Assembly (NCBI GenBank): GCA_001599975.1
Contig: BCIO01000004.1
Span: forward strand, 1,895,328 to 1,959,327
Direction: 5' to 3'
DNA from: Cystobasidiopsis lactophilus
Lineage: Eukaryota; Basidiomycota; Agaricostilbomycetes; Agaricostilbales; Chionosphaeraceae
Length of the DNA: 64,000 nucleotides
Positions 10,585 through 27,584 of the stretch are shown here, piece after piece (position 1 is the first letter of the stretch; each line of letters starts with the position of its first letter). The position numbers and the translations under genes are program-made. The notes under the pieces are model-generated. The model made no database searches and had not been told where the DNA came from. It saw only the letters and a list, made by a program, of their open reading frames with translations.

Positions 10585-11853
10585 ATGGTTCAATTTCTTG
10601 ATTACGAAGATCTTCGCCAAGGCTATCGCCCCTGCAATCCAGCCCTCAGAAAGTGGGCAGACGAAGCTCTCGTGAGTGCTTTTGAGCGATTCGGGGCATT
10701 TCACGTGCGTGCTCAAACCGCCAGCCTTTGACCTTTCTTCCGCAGAGCGATACCTCTGGCGGGCTCACACAAGTCTCTGCTCCTGATCACTTCTGGACGT
10801 TCGATTTGCCAGTGAGTTTTGGGCTTCTGGCCTTTGTCCAAGGCAAGTTGCCAACGTGCGTAAACTAGATCCCGTACGATGACACCCCCGACCTGGTGGC
10901 TCACAGACACGACGATGAGGTGACACCTTGGCCCAACCTCTACACTACAGAGGAAGAGCCTCCCACTCCAGCCTCAGCTCTAGGGTTGCACCAAGTGAGA
11001 CATCAGTCCGCCTCTTGGTACAACGAACTCCAAGCTCACATTTGACCAGAACGACAGCAGTCTCTCGGTACACTCAGCCTTCTCGAGCTCGCAGCATCAT
11101 GGAAGGGCTGAGCTCGAGCGCTTCATCGCTTCGTTCGATCCGGTTGCTCCAACCGACTGCCTGGGCCACACGGGCATCTCCAAGCACTCACCTAGCGCTC
11201 TTCCGCTTATGGCATGCCCAAAGATACTTTCCCACGATCTGGACCAAGTACAAGTGAGGACAAGCCTTGCAACAAGTCGGGACGTGAAGAAACTAACCGG
11301 CTTGCGAAACAGTCTTCACAACATCCTTCGGAAGTCGAGGCTCCCCAAAAGAGCTATCCTGTCCCTATTGGCAATACAGCTGTCCACTGCCCGAAGGTCA
11401 GTAGGTCCAATTGCGGTCAAAGCAGGTGCGGCTGCTGAGACTCCAGAATCCCAGCCCCAGAAAATGGCTGTCCCAAAGTCTCCCGATCAAAAGTCGGCAG
11501 ACTCGTTGTCATTGGCCGAGTGGGAGGATATGGACTCTGCGCCGTCGACGCCAGATCTTACGATGTCGCCCGCCAGTCCAGCGAGTCCGGCCAGTCCACG
11601 TTCCATCACACTCACCATGTCCGGCTACTTCGGGCCGACCAAGAGCAGCGGCTCCTCGTCTTTGGACAAGGACTTGCCGCCGCTGCCACCGGGGCTGGGG
11701 GGTCCGCCTGCTGCTCAGTTCAAATGGTCGACCCGAATGTTCAAGCGCCAGCCTCGCCATCGGCCTCGCTTCTCCTTCGAAGGCCAGCCAAAGTTCCAAG
11801 AGGCGTGGTCGCCACCCAGAACGTCAAGATGGCCATGGCAAAGAGTTACTTGA
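10585..11853 (+). CDS. Unassigned, largely disordered protein
   Basis: No family recognised. ATG at 10585 gives MVQFLDYEDLRQGYRPCNP. Small exons joined in phase 0 add APDHFWTFDLP and IPYDDTPDLVAHRHDDE, with introns near 10669-10745, 10811-10870 and 10999-11050. The last large exon runs in one frame from about 11051: LERFIASFDPVAP, a basic stretch (RNSLHNILRKSRLPKRA), then Ser/Pro-rich sequence with repeated SPASPASPAS and LDKDLPPLPPGLGGPP, ending at 11853. Such low complexity suggests a scaffold or regulatory protein, but this is inference. An alternative frame near the 3' end would extend it to 11900. Confidence 0.55.
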
Positions 11854-11967
11854 GGAGTCTTGAGGGCCAGGAGTCGTCGGGTTGTGCGCCTCGTCCATAA
11901 CTTGCGGGGCTTCAGCGAGGCTTGGCGCCCAACAACCACGGCAGCCGCGAGAGCGTGCTTGTATAAG

Positions 11968-14197
11968 ATGAATGACTTTACGAGATATCGAGATGCGGCA
12001 TCGCCCGAGTCAGTGTCCTCAATGGCGAGCTGTGGCGGCGAAGAAGAAAGGCACGGCCCAGCGCTAGGCCGCTTGCCCTCCGAAATCCAAGAACAAATCG
12101 CTGTCGAGCTGGCCTCTCTGACGCCTTACTCGACGCCCACGGACCTGCTCAGCCTGATGTGCTGCTCCAAATCGCTGTACAACTCCATCGCACCGGCCAG
12201 GAACGCCCGCCTTTATGCCAGGCTCTTCAAGTCTCGCTTCGACATGGTCGCCATCCACCGCCGCTTTGGAAGGATTGCTGCCAGACATCTGTGCTCGGAG
12301 TTCCTGCGGCGGATGGCGTGCATGAGTCGCATGAAGCGAACGCAGATCTTGCCATACCAAGGGGGGACCAGGGAAGAGGGCATGGAGCAGATGACCATGG
12401 ACCTCTGGGTTGTCTTCTTGATGGTCTTTGAGCATGGTGCGTTGGCCCTTCTTTGGTATCTTGGTCATCTGGGCCATTGGTTGACGCGGTCACTGCAGAT
12501 GGCAAGAACATGGTCCAGCTCCGCCACGCCAACATCCCGGCCTATATCAAGCTGCATTATCGCACATTTCTTCTTTCAGGTGCCATGGAGCCAGGCTACC
12601 CGGCAGAAACGCCGGACCGCAGCTTGGCAGTCCACCTGGACTACTATTTTACAACAAGAGGTAACGACCGCTCCTTGTTCCCACCTCTCATTTCTCATGT
12701 TCTTATGCGCTTTGTTTCGATCCTATAGAGTCGCTCTCGGCGGAATCAACCGACGACGCCGACGAAAAATTCTTTGTGCTCAAGCCTTACGTCTTTGCTG
12801 CACACAAGGTGAAACCACTTGCTCTTCGTTGCGCATCCGCTTTGCTAACCAGCTGGACTCTCAGTACCCTGCATTCTACGCCGATTGGACTCTCAAAACG
12901 CTCCCGGATTCCACGGCGCCCGATAACTCGGCTGACGTTCCGGTTCGGACGATGGTCTACTGCGGCAAAGAAATCTCTGTTCGAGCGCCGGCCCTATACC
13001 ATGCGGCCTGCCTCAGCTTCAGCTTGCGAGCAGACCGGGACCCAGACATCTCAGGCGCCGATGCACTGCGACCCGGCTTCGGCTTTGAGGATGGGATCGC
13101 GGATGGCCCCCCAGCTGGTCTCAGCGCTCGCGTTTTTCCGGCAGTGGATCTTGATGATTCGGCGCGCTCCAGGCACTTCAATGCGGAGCGACTGGCCCAC
13201 AATCAGCCTGGCGGCACCGCCCACCTGCTTCGGGCTTTGTCCGCCCAAGCCCCTCAGTCGCCTCTGCCGCCAGTGTCTTCCATCTGTCACGACTTCAGCC
13301 TTCTGAGGCTGATGCGATGCCATCGTCCCCGCTTCTCTCCTGGCCTGTCCGTCAAAGAGCTCCGAGGGACCTATCAAGGGACCTGGGAAGGCAGATTCTC
13401 GTTTTTCGACTTTGACAGCTACCGAGACATGCTGAACGGTCGTGTCCGGAGCTTGTATGAAGGCCCGTTCAGGGCTCAACCGCAAGTTTGGAAGATTGAA
13501 GAGGTTTGCGTCAAGCTGGCCGAGGACGAGGTGGAAGGTGGCCAGGGCTCCGTCTTGAATGCGGGATATCTGGCCAACACTCCAACCTTTGGGGGCATGC
13601 GCACCGGCCAAGACCCACTACGCATCAAGGAGCGGTATGGCAGCCTAGCCACTCCGAATCGCCCATTAGTCGAAATTGGCGAGGACGAAGAGTTGGATCC
13701 CAACCAGCGCTACGAAATTTTGTTGACTGGCTCAGGTCATTCGGCGTGGGGTCAGTTCGTGATTCACGGTCGGGTCAGGTAAGCTACCTTTAGGGCTTGC
13801 ATTCTCGGCGGTTCTGACCTGCTTTTCGCAGGACGTGGGACGGCCTATTCACCGTAGCGAAGGAGTACACTCCAGATGGCAGGGGACGATGGTTGTACCG
13901 CGGATATGCGCAAGTCCCTTCTTCATGAGGCACAAGTGCTTGAGCTGACGAAAGCGAACGCCTCCAGTAACAATGGCGGTCTGACGGTAAGCTTTGCTTC
14001 ATTTGTCTGCGCCGACGTCTGTGATGTGTGTAACAGCTAATCGGCCGATGGCGAGACACGTTTACACCGGACACCCTCCCAGGCTACGAAGGGTCAGTCT
14101 CACAGCCCCTGCTGCATGTTTTTTTCACTGACGTCTTGGCGTCCCCGGCACCGGATCTTTCAGGACTTTTCTCATGACTAAACGCATGGAGCTGTAA
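11968..14197 (+). CDS. F-box protein of basidiomycete type
   Basis: Probable substrate receptor of an SCF ubiquitin ligase. ATG at 11968. The F-box reads GRLPSEIQEQIAVELASL, then DLLSLMCCSKSLYN (about 12070-12180). The middle is alpha-helical. The C-terminal half has the arrangement I associate with a large basidiomycete F-box group: LRGTYQGTWEGRFSFFDFD, FVIHGRVRTWDGLFTVAKEY, and a last exon IGRWRDTFTPDTLPGYEG, a beta-rich module likely to bind a ligand or substrate. At least six introns (about 12437-12499, 12661-12728, 12809-12868, 13780-13831, 13911-13967, 13987-14038, 14096-14161). Target unknown. Its 3' end faces MAK10 87 bp away. Confidence 0.8.
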
Positions 14198-14284
14198 AGG
14201 TTGGAGAACACCGAGGGGCTGGGCAGGCCGGTCTGCACTATCTAAAGAAATCTGTATTCTTTCCAGCCTGTATTCGCTTTCCGA

Positions 14285-18674
<4,390 letters not shown>

Positions 18675-18959
18675 ATGAGTGAGACTCAAAGCGGCTTGGC
18701 AGCCGCACTGATAGATGGCCACCCGCAAGAGTGCTACATTTAGTGTGGCAGTGAAAGAAGGAGAAGCCCACGGCACACGAGACTGTCGACTTTGCAATAC
18801 AGAAGGAAACTCCCCTATACGAAATGCAGACCACCATGACTGGGAGGAATCTTGACCATTTATTCCTCTGCCAGAAGGCCGGAGCCATCGAGACTTTGCC
18901 GTCCCTCTTGTCCCTGTCCGGCCACTGGCTGTCTCCAACTCGCAGCCTGCCCGGTCAGC

Positions 18960-20717
18960 ATGGTATCATCAGAGTTCCCAGTGCCCCAGGAGATCCCTGG
19001 CGTCTTGATTGAAGACCCTGCACACCTTGACATTTTGCGCTCGCACCTTGCCCACCTCTGCAACCTCAAAACGCTCAGGTCTGAGGCGCTCTTAGACCCA
19101 CCCAGTCAGACTTTGACCTGTCTGCAGATTCCCTGGATCTCAACCCGTTTCGTTCACCTACAAGTCCCTGGAGCTCCTAGAACGAGAAGAGTAGGCTCCT
19201 TCCTCCCAGCTTTGCAAGGCGATGCCCAACCGAAATGGACAGCTTTTGGGTGTGCGAGAAGTCAGATGGCGTCCGTGTCCTCGTCATGATCCTTGGCACT
19301 CAGGCAGGGCCAGAAGTCTACCTTGTTTGTCTTTCAAGGCCGGCGGCCAAGCGAAGCTTGACTGTTCGTCTTCCAGGTCGACCGCAAGGAACGCTTCTAC
19401 CTCAACCTGGGCTACACTTTTCCGTCGCACACGGACCCTATGCTTTGTCACGAGAACACTATTCTGGACGCAGAGCTGGTCATAGACGTGGACCGCGCGA
19501 CTGGCCAGGTATGGCCGACATTACGTCCACTCAATCGTCGCTCAGAAAGAAGCGCAGCACACCCTTCAGCTGCTTTGTTTTGATCTCCTGGTGCTAGATG
19601 GCGACAATCTGATGAGCAAACCGCTCGGTAGCCGTTACGGAGTGAGTTTCGTTTTGCCAGCCCATATTGCCCACACTTAGCCGATCGTACCAACCAGAGA
19701 CTTGGCATGTGGATCTATGAACCCTACAGAAAGCTTCTTGAAGAGCACCCGGAGATTCAACAGAACCTGCCCTTTCAGTGAGCGGCGTGCTTTGCGTGCT
19801 GTCTAAAGCTGGCGAATGACGCTGTGCAAACAGCGTCAAGACGAAACGAATGGAGAAGGCCTATGGTATCGAAGCCGTCTTTCGAGAGCACCTCCCGAAC
19901 CTGCAACACGGCAACGACGGCTTGATCTTCACCTCTGCCGTTGGGCCGTACGTGACGGGAACCGATGAGCGAATGTGAGTTTTTTATGCTTCGAAAAGAC
20001 TGCCACTGGTGCACTTAACGACACCAAAATGCAGACTAAAATGGAAGCCGCCGTCCGAGAACTCGATCGACTTCCGCCTGGACCTCCGGTTCCCTCCCCA
20101 GGCCGAGAACCCACACAAGCCCGACTACACCTCCAAGCCACTGTTCCTTCTTATGATGAACTGTGGAGCAAGGCCTGAAGTGCTTTTTGACCTCATGGAA
20201 GTCAGCGATGATGAGTGGGAAGAGTGCGTTATAAACCTCGGAAGTTTGGGCAAGCCACTTAAGAAGACGAAACCCAGAATGAAAGCCACCGGTGAACAGT
20301 ACGATAAGTAGGTCGCCCCAGAATGGCACTACTTCAGCGTGATTTTGAGCCTCCTCTTGCTAGCCGCGTTGTGGAGGTGTCGTGGGACCCAGAATTGCAG
20401 ACCTGGAAGCTGTTGCGGTTCCGGAACGACAAGGCCGAGGGCAACTATCAAGAGGTCGTCCAAAAGATCCTCACTAGCATCAAGGACGGCGTGGAAGCCT
20501 CGACTGTGGGTTTGATTGATCCTTGTTTGCAAAAGCGTTTCTAAAGGGGCGGGTCTATCTGCAGCTCATCGAAAACGCCGGCAAAATCAAGCAAGCGTGG
20601 AAGATGCGGGAGGCTCGTGCATCAGAGAAGCAAGGACGAGCGGCCCCGCCTACGCCGGCGGCGGCGCCCTCTCGGCCGCCGGAAGGGTCGGGGACGAAAT
20701 TGGCCCTGAAGCGCTGA
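18960..20717 (+). CDS. CEG1: mRNA capping enzyme guanylyltransferase subunit
   Basis: Transfers GMP from GTP to the 5' diphosphate end of nascent mRNA in the nucleus. ATG at 18960 (MVSSEFPVPQEIPGVLIED). The nucleotidyl-lysine motif I is EKSDGVR (KxDG), formed after an intron ending near 19239. Motif III follows in the DRKERFYLNLGYTFPSH and ILDAELVID region. Then come FDLLVLDGDN, LPNLQHGNDGLIFTS (motif IV) and, in the OB-fold part, VVEVSWDPELQTWKLLRFRNDK, which holds the WxxxRxRxDK-like motif. About eight introns. The last exon ends in an Ala/Pro-rich tail. The stop codon (20715-20717) is 2 bp from that of the convergent neighbour. Confidence 0.93.
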
Positions 20718-20719
20718 AA

Positions 20720-23017
20720 TCACACAAGCTCCACGTAGCGCTCCAGCTCCCAATTGGTGACTGTTTTGTTTCGGAATCCTTGAGATCGACGCTCTGTTCT
20801 AGAGAAGGATAGCGCCGGAAAGCGCACCGTATTGCTCGAACAAACTCCACTCATGCAGGCGGGTCGCTCCGAAGTGGTCGACAAAGTCGTCGCCCAGTGT
20901 CGCTCGGGCCAGACTATCTGGTGCCATCATGCGGTCGGTTGCCTCTTTGAGAGATTTGGGGAGTCTGACCGAGCGGGACTCGGGCGAATCTGCGCGACGA
21001 CACCATCGGCAAGGTCTGGATCAAAAGACGCTGACGACCTGCCTTGCAAAGTCACGGGAGGCAATTCGATGCGAAGTTTCTCTTTCATGCCGTACATGCC
21101 GAGGGCCAAGACTGATGAAGTTGAGATTAACGCTCGTTCCGCCGAATCGAGCACTATAGGTGAGCTCACGCGCAGCGAAAGTGAAATGGGGGTTCATATC
21201 AGCACCCGGAACCCGCTATAATTTCACCTTTAGATGCATTTGCAAGTCCTGTGACGAGAAGAAACACACCACTTCCAGTCTGGTGGCTGCGGCGCCTGAG
21301 GTCGGTGGGCCAATGATGCGGACGGAAGCAATGCGAGACTCAAAGCCCCAAGAGACCGATATTGGGGCCCAGTAGCTTTCGACCAGTCGCTTGTAGCTGC
21401 ATTGTGTCTCAGCATTTGCAGCCCCGAGAGGATAAAGGGCCGACTTGCGAGTTGACAGCTACGAAGCGCGTAAGCGCGCTGCAGTTCGGATTGGATTATC
21501 AAGAGTGCTTACTGGGCAAAAGACATGGCACAATGTCAGGCAGACCTGGACTCGCTCTCGCACTCAGCTTATGCGGCCTAGAGAATCAGCTGAAAGCGCA
21601 CGCACCCTTCAAGATGCCGGCGAGAAAGTGTTCGCACTCTTCGCTCAAGTACTTCAAATCTTCGTACTGAGCATTCTCGCGGGGTTCTTTGGCTGCGAAG
21701 ATGTTGCGTCCCTCCTTGTTCTGCAATGAGATGTGGACGTGGCCACTGCACCCCGGGAGGTTATTGTAAGGTTTGGCCATGAAGGTTGGCATGATGCCAT
21801 GCTTCATCCCAACTGTTTACGCGTCAGGAATGCCATCTGTCTACAGAACTGGACGGGAGCGCACCGCATTTGGCGATGAATTTGAACAGGGTGGCAGAGT
21901 CCGCCATCGTGGCGGCATCTGTGTATGCCAGCGCAGTTTCGTAGACACCAGGGCCTGCTCGTAGTCTCACATGGTAAGACACGGCAACCTGGCGGTGCTC
22001 ATTGGTCCCGCTTGCCTGTTTCAGTGTGGTGGCCTTCGATGGCCACGTTCATCGCAGCACTTTGGTCGAACAACTCATGGAAATAGTCAGAGTTGAGCTG
22101 TGTTCGGAGCAGGCTGTAGCCGTGCATGCCGGAGGTCAGCGGCTTCAGGTTGTTGTAGTTCTTTTCTGCGGCGGACTGCGCGGTCTCTTGAAATTGAAAG
22201 TACTCGTATTCGGCTCCAGCCATGGCCTTGAGCTGAAAATCGGAATCCAGTCGACCCAGTACCGATTGGACTGGTTAAGAGTCAGGATACGGTAAGGGGG
22301 TGCCATGAAAGAAATTGTAGCATACGGGTTGCTCTTGGACAAGCGTAAAGGAGCTTTCCTGGCGTGAACGTGAGGCACTGGTATCGCGGGTGGTAGGAAA
22401 ACGTCTTACTCGAATCAGGGTGGAGGAAGGTGCACAGAAACAGCGGGATGTTTTGTTCAAAGGGGATACGTCGAAAGGTTTGAAGATCGATTCGCGCCAG
22501 AATGTCGGCATAGCCGTTGTCTGTGTTGGAGATCTGGACCACGGAGTTAGTGAGTCTCCTGAGAGGCCGGCGTGTCGGCTCCTACCCCAAGTTCCTTGGT
22601 GTAGACTGTGGCAGACCCAACGTCAGGCCGACCGTTCAGTCCGCTACGAGCCCATTGCGGCAACTGACTCACCCAAATCATGCAAGTCCCATCCGTAGAC
22701 TATCAATCGTGTTTAGAATGAGATCCGGTTCCCACAAAGCTGCCCTGGTAGGAGGACTTGCGCAGTGCGCCCTTGGATCTGAAGCAGACTCACCGACGCC
22801 ACAGAAGCCAAAGACGGGGACGTCCTCTTTGAACAGGCTGAGAAACTTGTCTTTACTCATAACCTAAACATATGGGTGGCAATGAGCAGAGGTAGGAAGG
22901 CTTTGATGCTATGATGCCCACTTTGCCTCGGAGGACACCTTCGACGTCCAACCCGGCGACTTTGACTTTCACGTCGTTCGCTAGCTCCGCCTTGAGGTGT
23001 TCGAGGTTGCTTATCAT
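20720..23017 (-). CDS. Glutamine-synthetase-like ligase (GS fold, not the main Gln1 type)
   Basis: ATP-dependent gamma-glutamyl ligase fold. The start at 23017 gives MISNLEHLKAELANDVKVKV then AGLDVEGVLRGK, the GS beta-grasp entry, spliced to VMSKDKFLSLF and FGFCG. Then NTDNGYADILARIDLQTFRR, the catalytic-domain HGIMPTFMAKPYNNLPGCS followed by GHVHISL (ATP/glutamate site), MPDSL..LGDDFVDHFGATRLHEW, and a last exon NWELERYVELV, a typical C-terminus of GS-like proteins. About ten introns. It resembles the bacterial PuuA/FluG-C-terminal type more than eukaryotic GS II, so the acceptor amine is unknown. Tail-to-tail with CEG1, 2 bp apart. Confidence 0.85.
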
Positions 23018-23736
23018 TGTTGCGACCTCCAATTTTCAAATGACGAGACCAAATGTCGTGGGCTGCGAAAGAGCGCCGGCTCGGCGGCAACTTCAAGCTG
23101 GAGCGAGATCACCGCGGTGTCGTGTGGGCATGACAACTCGGACCTCAAGATCCCAAAGAGCCATGATACTGCCCGACATCAATGCCGCAAGCCAGTTGGA
23201 GGCCCCAGGGACGACTCCTAACGGCTTTGGTCAAGGGCAGAGCGATTTGGCAGTTGCCACCAGTCTCAGCACAGCCAGTGATTGAGCGCAGCCTTCTGTT
23301 TTTCTGTGCTTCTCCGGCCCGGTGGCATCTCTAGAGATAGTTAACTTGCGACGGTTTGTCCTGGCCAGCCGTATGCGTGCTCTGGCCTCAGAGTCTTCCT
23401 TCGGAATCAACCCCCTCTGGTGAACATGCGCTCAGACCCTTTGCTAGTGCCGATAATTCCTGCAGCTGGCTTCCTGTGGCTCACAAGGATTCAGGAGCCC
23501 AAAAAAAGACCCAGAAGGCCTTGATGGAGAGACCGGATCGCCGTGGGATGCGTCTTGCCTCTTCGCGGTGTTATGTTGCAGTTCAGCATTGACCTCGCTG
23601 TGGCGCCAGCGATCCATGCGCAAGTTGTGTGAGGTGATGATGCGCTGCATTGACCCCTGTGGCTTCCATTGAAGAATGACTGGGCCCCTTGCTCCGTCTA
23701 TACGCCTTGCTCCGTCTTTTACATTTTTTGGTCCTC
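23018..23736. other. Non-coding gap (719 bp)
   Basis: Between the minus-strand GS-like gene start and the plus-strand unassigned gene. Short open frames exist on both strands but show no family resemblance. Likely holds the two divergent promoters. Confidence 0.4.
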
Positions 23737-25089
23737 ATGCATTACCACCGAGGACCACTTCCGGGCTGCCTCAAGTCCTTCAAGAGATCCCCCAATGCTG
23801 TCGCGGCTCCTTCACCTGTTACTAGTGGCTCGGCCGCCGTGGGTTTCTTTTCTGCGAACCGCTCGACGACCACAGGAGCGGTCTCTCCTCTTGAGCGTGC
23901 AGAAGTGGGTCCTCCTGACACCGATTCTGAGCCTTATGAACACTTTCTGTCTAGGCAGAAGGTGCCCGGCCGATGTATGGGATGCATGGCACAGTGAGCA
24001 GTTCGCCGTTCCATGATGTCTTTTTTACCCACGACAGAGCCAGGTCCAAACGCGCGGACGAGGAACAGCATATGTCATCAATAGAAATTATGACACGCGA
24101 GACGGCCACATTGCCTCCAGATCTCAAATAGATGCGCAGGTAGGCGCAAAGACTCTCGATTACTCTGCAAAGGCTCACTGTGTATATGTCGCCAGTCAGG
24201 ACCACCAACAGCCTCCCGAACCGATACTTCAGACAGAAACGCTTCCCAGAGTGTGAGTAATCTGCCCCTGTCATCTTGTATTGCGTTGGCTAACTTGCCT
24301 TTCAGCCACCCGTTCAGGTAGAGCTGACTCCCAAGGCACTTCGTCAGCTGAAAGCAGTGAGTGATCCTCCCAGCTCTGAAATATTGAAGCTATTGGCCGA
24401 CTTACTACCTTGCAGCTCTTCGCGGCTGGTGCTTTGAGGCAATCACTTAGCCGCTCGTCCATGACAGGTAGACGAACTGCAGTGTGTCCCTGTCTTAATA
24501 GCATTCCAACTTTTTCTGAGATTCCAGCAGCAACTCGAGGCCAAACCTACTGGTCCAGGAAGACGTAGAGCTCGATCCGATGCGGGACCCCTGGCCGTCA
24601 GCTCTTCTTTCGCCATGCTGCTATTACGCTCACATCTTCTCTTTAAAGGAGCGCAAGATTTTCATCAGTCTGAATCCGGGCCCATCGCCGAATCTAGAAG
24701 GCCGCATGGAGGAAGTTCTTCACTCCATCGACGGAGCCATCGCCCTGCTAGTATTGGAAGAGGTTCCTGGCATCATGGACCCGGGGATCGAGCCCACCCC
24801 GACTCAAATCATTTGGATGCAAGACCGATTGTCTGCTATGTCCGCCGCCGAAAAACGCACGATGCGGAAGCGGGCCGCGATCCTGCTGGCGAGGCAGCTG
24901 GATGCCAACACCCTGTTGCAACGTGGCATCGTGCACCAGAAGGACGCTGAGGACCATTTTGGTTTGCCGACCGAGGTCGAAGCCATTGCGCTCGTCACCG
25001 AGCGCTGGAGGGAGGTTGCCACCGGCGGTCGACGTCGAGCCAACAGCGCTCCGCCGCTCGCGACAGGCGCCAAGGGTGTCTTCCTCTGA
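23737..25089 (+). CDS. Unassigned protein, multi-exon
   Basis: No family recognised. A model from ATG 23737 (MHYHRGPLPGCLKSFKRSPN) runs through a Ser/Pro/Thr-rich N-terminus to DTDSEPYEHFLSRQK. An intron (about 23956-24039) with good ends joins it in frame to SQVQTRGRGTAYVINRNYD. Further exons give VELTPKALRQLKA and LFAAGALRQSLSRSSMT. The last exon holds a helical segment IDGAIALLVLEEVPG, IEPTPTQIIWMQDRLSAMS and AEKRTMRKRAAILLARQLD, ending at 25089. Charged helices suggest a protein-binding role, which is inference only. Junctions between 24470 and 24660 are uncertain. Confidence 0.5.
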
Positions 25090-25934
25090 TCAAGAGCTCG
25101 GCATTAGCTCCAGAATTCAGGGACCACGGCCTCTCTTGTTTGATGTCTTTGCTTGTAGCTGGGTGCCTCGGTGGCGCATACATGAAAAGGCCTGACGTCG
25201 CAAAGAACCGCCACTCTCGCTTCACTATCAATCTTTTGAGCTCTAATTAGCCCGATGAGACCGGATAGGTGGGCGGGAGAAGGTGGTCAACACCTTGACT
25301 GTCCCGGTCCTGCTCCACCGGCCTGCTGTCAAAACTTTTGTCTTGCGCGCACGCAGCCGACCAGTGCAATTCTCACTTGGCTTCGCCGTTCGTTCACAGA
25401 AGTGCGTTGTGTATACACCTGGCGTTGGAAACAGCTAGTATTGGTGGGATGCGATGGCAAGTTGACCCAGAAGCACCTGCTGCTCGCCTGCGCAAATTCT
25501 CGATGCCAACAGAATGGGCCATTGGGAGCTGGCGTCTGCCACTGTCGATTGCTTTCTTGCGTTCTCTCAGGAGGACCCTGTTTGCCTTTTGCGCTTCCTC
25601 GAGCCTTGTCTTGCCTGACAGCTGGCACGGACCCTGCTCTCGCGGACCTCCACCGACGGCCATCAATGTGGTGCCGCTCGCCTCGCCTCTTGCAGATCTG
25701 GTAGCCCCCCGTTTCCGAGTGTTTCATGGGGTTTGAGGAACAAAACAAGCTGAGCAGAGAAGAAGGTCCTTGCAACGTCTCCTCGCCATTTGTTGAAGGG
25801 AAAGAGCTTTGACCGCGCTAGTTTCTTGATCTATGCATCAGTGGCGTTTGAGCTCAGCCCTCCTCCAGAAACTGGGACGGCCGTTTCACTCCTTGATCCC
25901 ATTTCCTTTCCCTGAAACGCCAACTCGATACTCG
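25090..25934. other. Non-coding gap (845 bp)
   Basis: Lies between two plus-strand unassigned genes. Open frames of 90-150 codons occur here on both strands, but they are Cys/Arg/Ser-rich and lack any recognisable motif, as expected by chance in GC-rich DNA. No RNA gene seen. Confidence 0.4.
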
Positions 25935-27267
25935 ATGCCTCCTCACAAACCTTCTTTTATCTCTGCCGTGATCAGAAATACGGGACGCAGTGGTCTCAGA
26001 ACTCAAGGTGCTGTTGCCTCTGCTACGCACTCTACCAATGGGGGCTCCACCGCCTTTCCTAGAGCCGCACCCCCGTCAAGCACGGAGACGCGCGGTAATG
26101 CCGAATCACTCGGTGGCGAGGGCGATGGCGCCGTCGGCTTGAACAAGAGCCCCAAAGAGATCCCAGTAAGCACTGTCTGGATCTGGATCTGGCTGGGTCT
26201 GAATGCTCCTGCGCGCGCCTTCCAGCAATCTCAGAAGACTGCCTCTCCCGACGTTGGCAAGGTGCCTAGTGTCCTTTGTTAATGGAACCTCTCCTGACAG
26301 GGATGCAGGTCACTTTGTCGGAAGATCCCTTCAAGCCATTGGCAGACCTAAAGGCAGACCTGTCTGCTACAAGAATTGGACCCCAGCCCTCACAAGCGCC
26401 TGAAGTGATTAATGCCTTTCTAGGCACTTAATTTTTGGGCTCACGAAGATGATGCCCGTGGCAGGGTGATCGCCCAGATGCTAGGAAGAAGCCTGCCGAG
26501 CCCGCTAGAAAGAACGACACCGCCACCGACGAGGCCGCCTCCACTCAGGCGGTGGGTGTTCCATTTGTTTTCCCGATGATTACGCCTCATTGGGTCTCTC
26601 ACTAGTGCCCGTCAGGACAGCCTGCAAATGCAGACCTTGACGAGGTCCAGCAAAATCTCATTAAAGTCAACGAAAAGCTTGATCTGGTGGGCCTCTCATA
26701 CGATCAAGACCTTAGCCCTTTTGATTCTCAATGTTCACATACAGCTCATCGCGTCGGCCCAAGGCATTTTGGGTCATGCTTGCCCTACAAGGCCTCGAGC
26801 GCGCTCTGATGCTGCAGCTGTCCTCGTATGTCCCTTGCTCGCAGTGCTGGATCTGACCTCATAGAAATGGCAACGCACAGACGAAGGATCACTTTGAGCG
26901 ACGCCTCATCGAGGACATTGCCCAAGCCGTCCAAGCCGTCCCCGTCATCGTGGAACCCGGCGATAGGCTCACTCCCAACGAGATCAAGGTTATCGAGGAT
27001 CTTCTGGGAGCTCTTTGGCCAGGCCAGCACCGTCTGACCAACCAACGCGCTGCCATCATTGGCATCCTCGAAAGGTTCAGCAGGAGCTCGGTCAAGGACG
27101 GCGTGGCCCTTGATGAGGGTAGTGCAGAGCGCACGGAGGCTCTTGCCAAAACCGTGGCCCTTCTGATCAAAAGCTGCGCAGACGACGTCGCAGTGGCCCC
27201 TCGCCGGCGAAGCAAGAGCTCGCCAGTCCTTCCGGCCTCCCGCGCCCGCTTCGCTAAGCACGCCTAG
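25935..27267 (+). CDS. Unassigned protein with helical C-terminal domain
   Basis: No family recognised. ATG 25935 gives MPPHKPSFISAVIRNTGRSG, a basic Ser-rich N-terminus that could be a mitochondrial or disordered leader. Small exons joined across introns add QSQKTASPDVGK, VTLSEDPFKPLADLKADLS, KKPAEPARKNDTATDEAAS and DEVQQNLIKVNEKLDL (a likely coiled-coil helix). The last exon is FERRLIEDIAQAVQAVPVIV, LTPNEIKVIEDLLGALWPG, AAIIGILERFSRSS, then a basic Ser-rich tail ending at 27267. Acidic/amphipathic helices dominate. About six introns; exact junctions tentative. Confidence 0.5.
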
Positions 27268-27584
27268 TCGTTCGCTTCGGGATGTCAAGGGAACCTCTCT
27301 CGTTGCGCTGTATAAGGGGCTTGATTATAGCCCGGCGCAGGTCAATATACCCACATGAAATCTCGCGAAGAATGCCGTTCTCAGATCACACCACTTTTGT
27401 CAGAGCTCACAGGAATTCGATTGAGGGAGAGGAACACCAGTATTTCAGATTCTTCCCCAGCCCTGCGAGCGGATTGTGTCCACAGCGCTTGTCCTTTGCC
27501 TTCTACCGCCTGATTGCCGGCCCGCCGCGACCACGCCCACCCGGAGTACCACGGCGTGCTGTAGGTCCAACCCCATACATTAGT
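27268..27584. other. Non-coding gap between convergent genes (317 bp)
   Basis: 3' flank shared by the preceding plus-strand gene and minus-strand SMD3. Presumably both 3' UTRs and polyadenylation sites; no distinct element seen. Confidence 0.4.

Noticed and set aside
24137-24169. A 33-base intron in the unassigned gene at 23737-25089
   Set aside because: The stretch is a multiple of three, has no stop and reads through as coding, so no intron is required.
25255-25775. Overlapping frames of 90-150 codons on both strands
   Set aside because: Several mutually overlapping frames with Cys/Arg/Pro-rich content and no family resemblance; none is better supported than the others.
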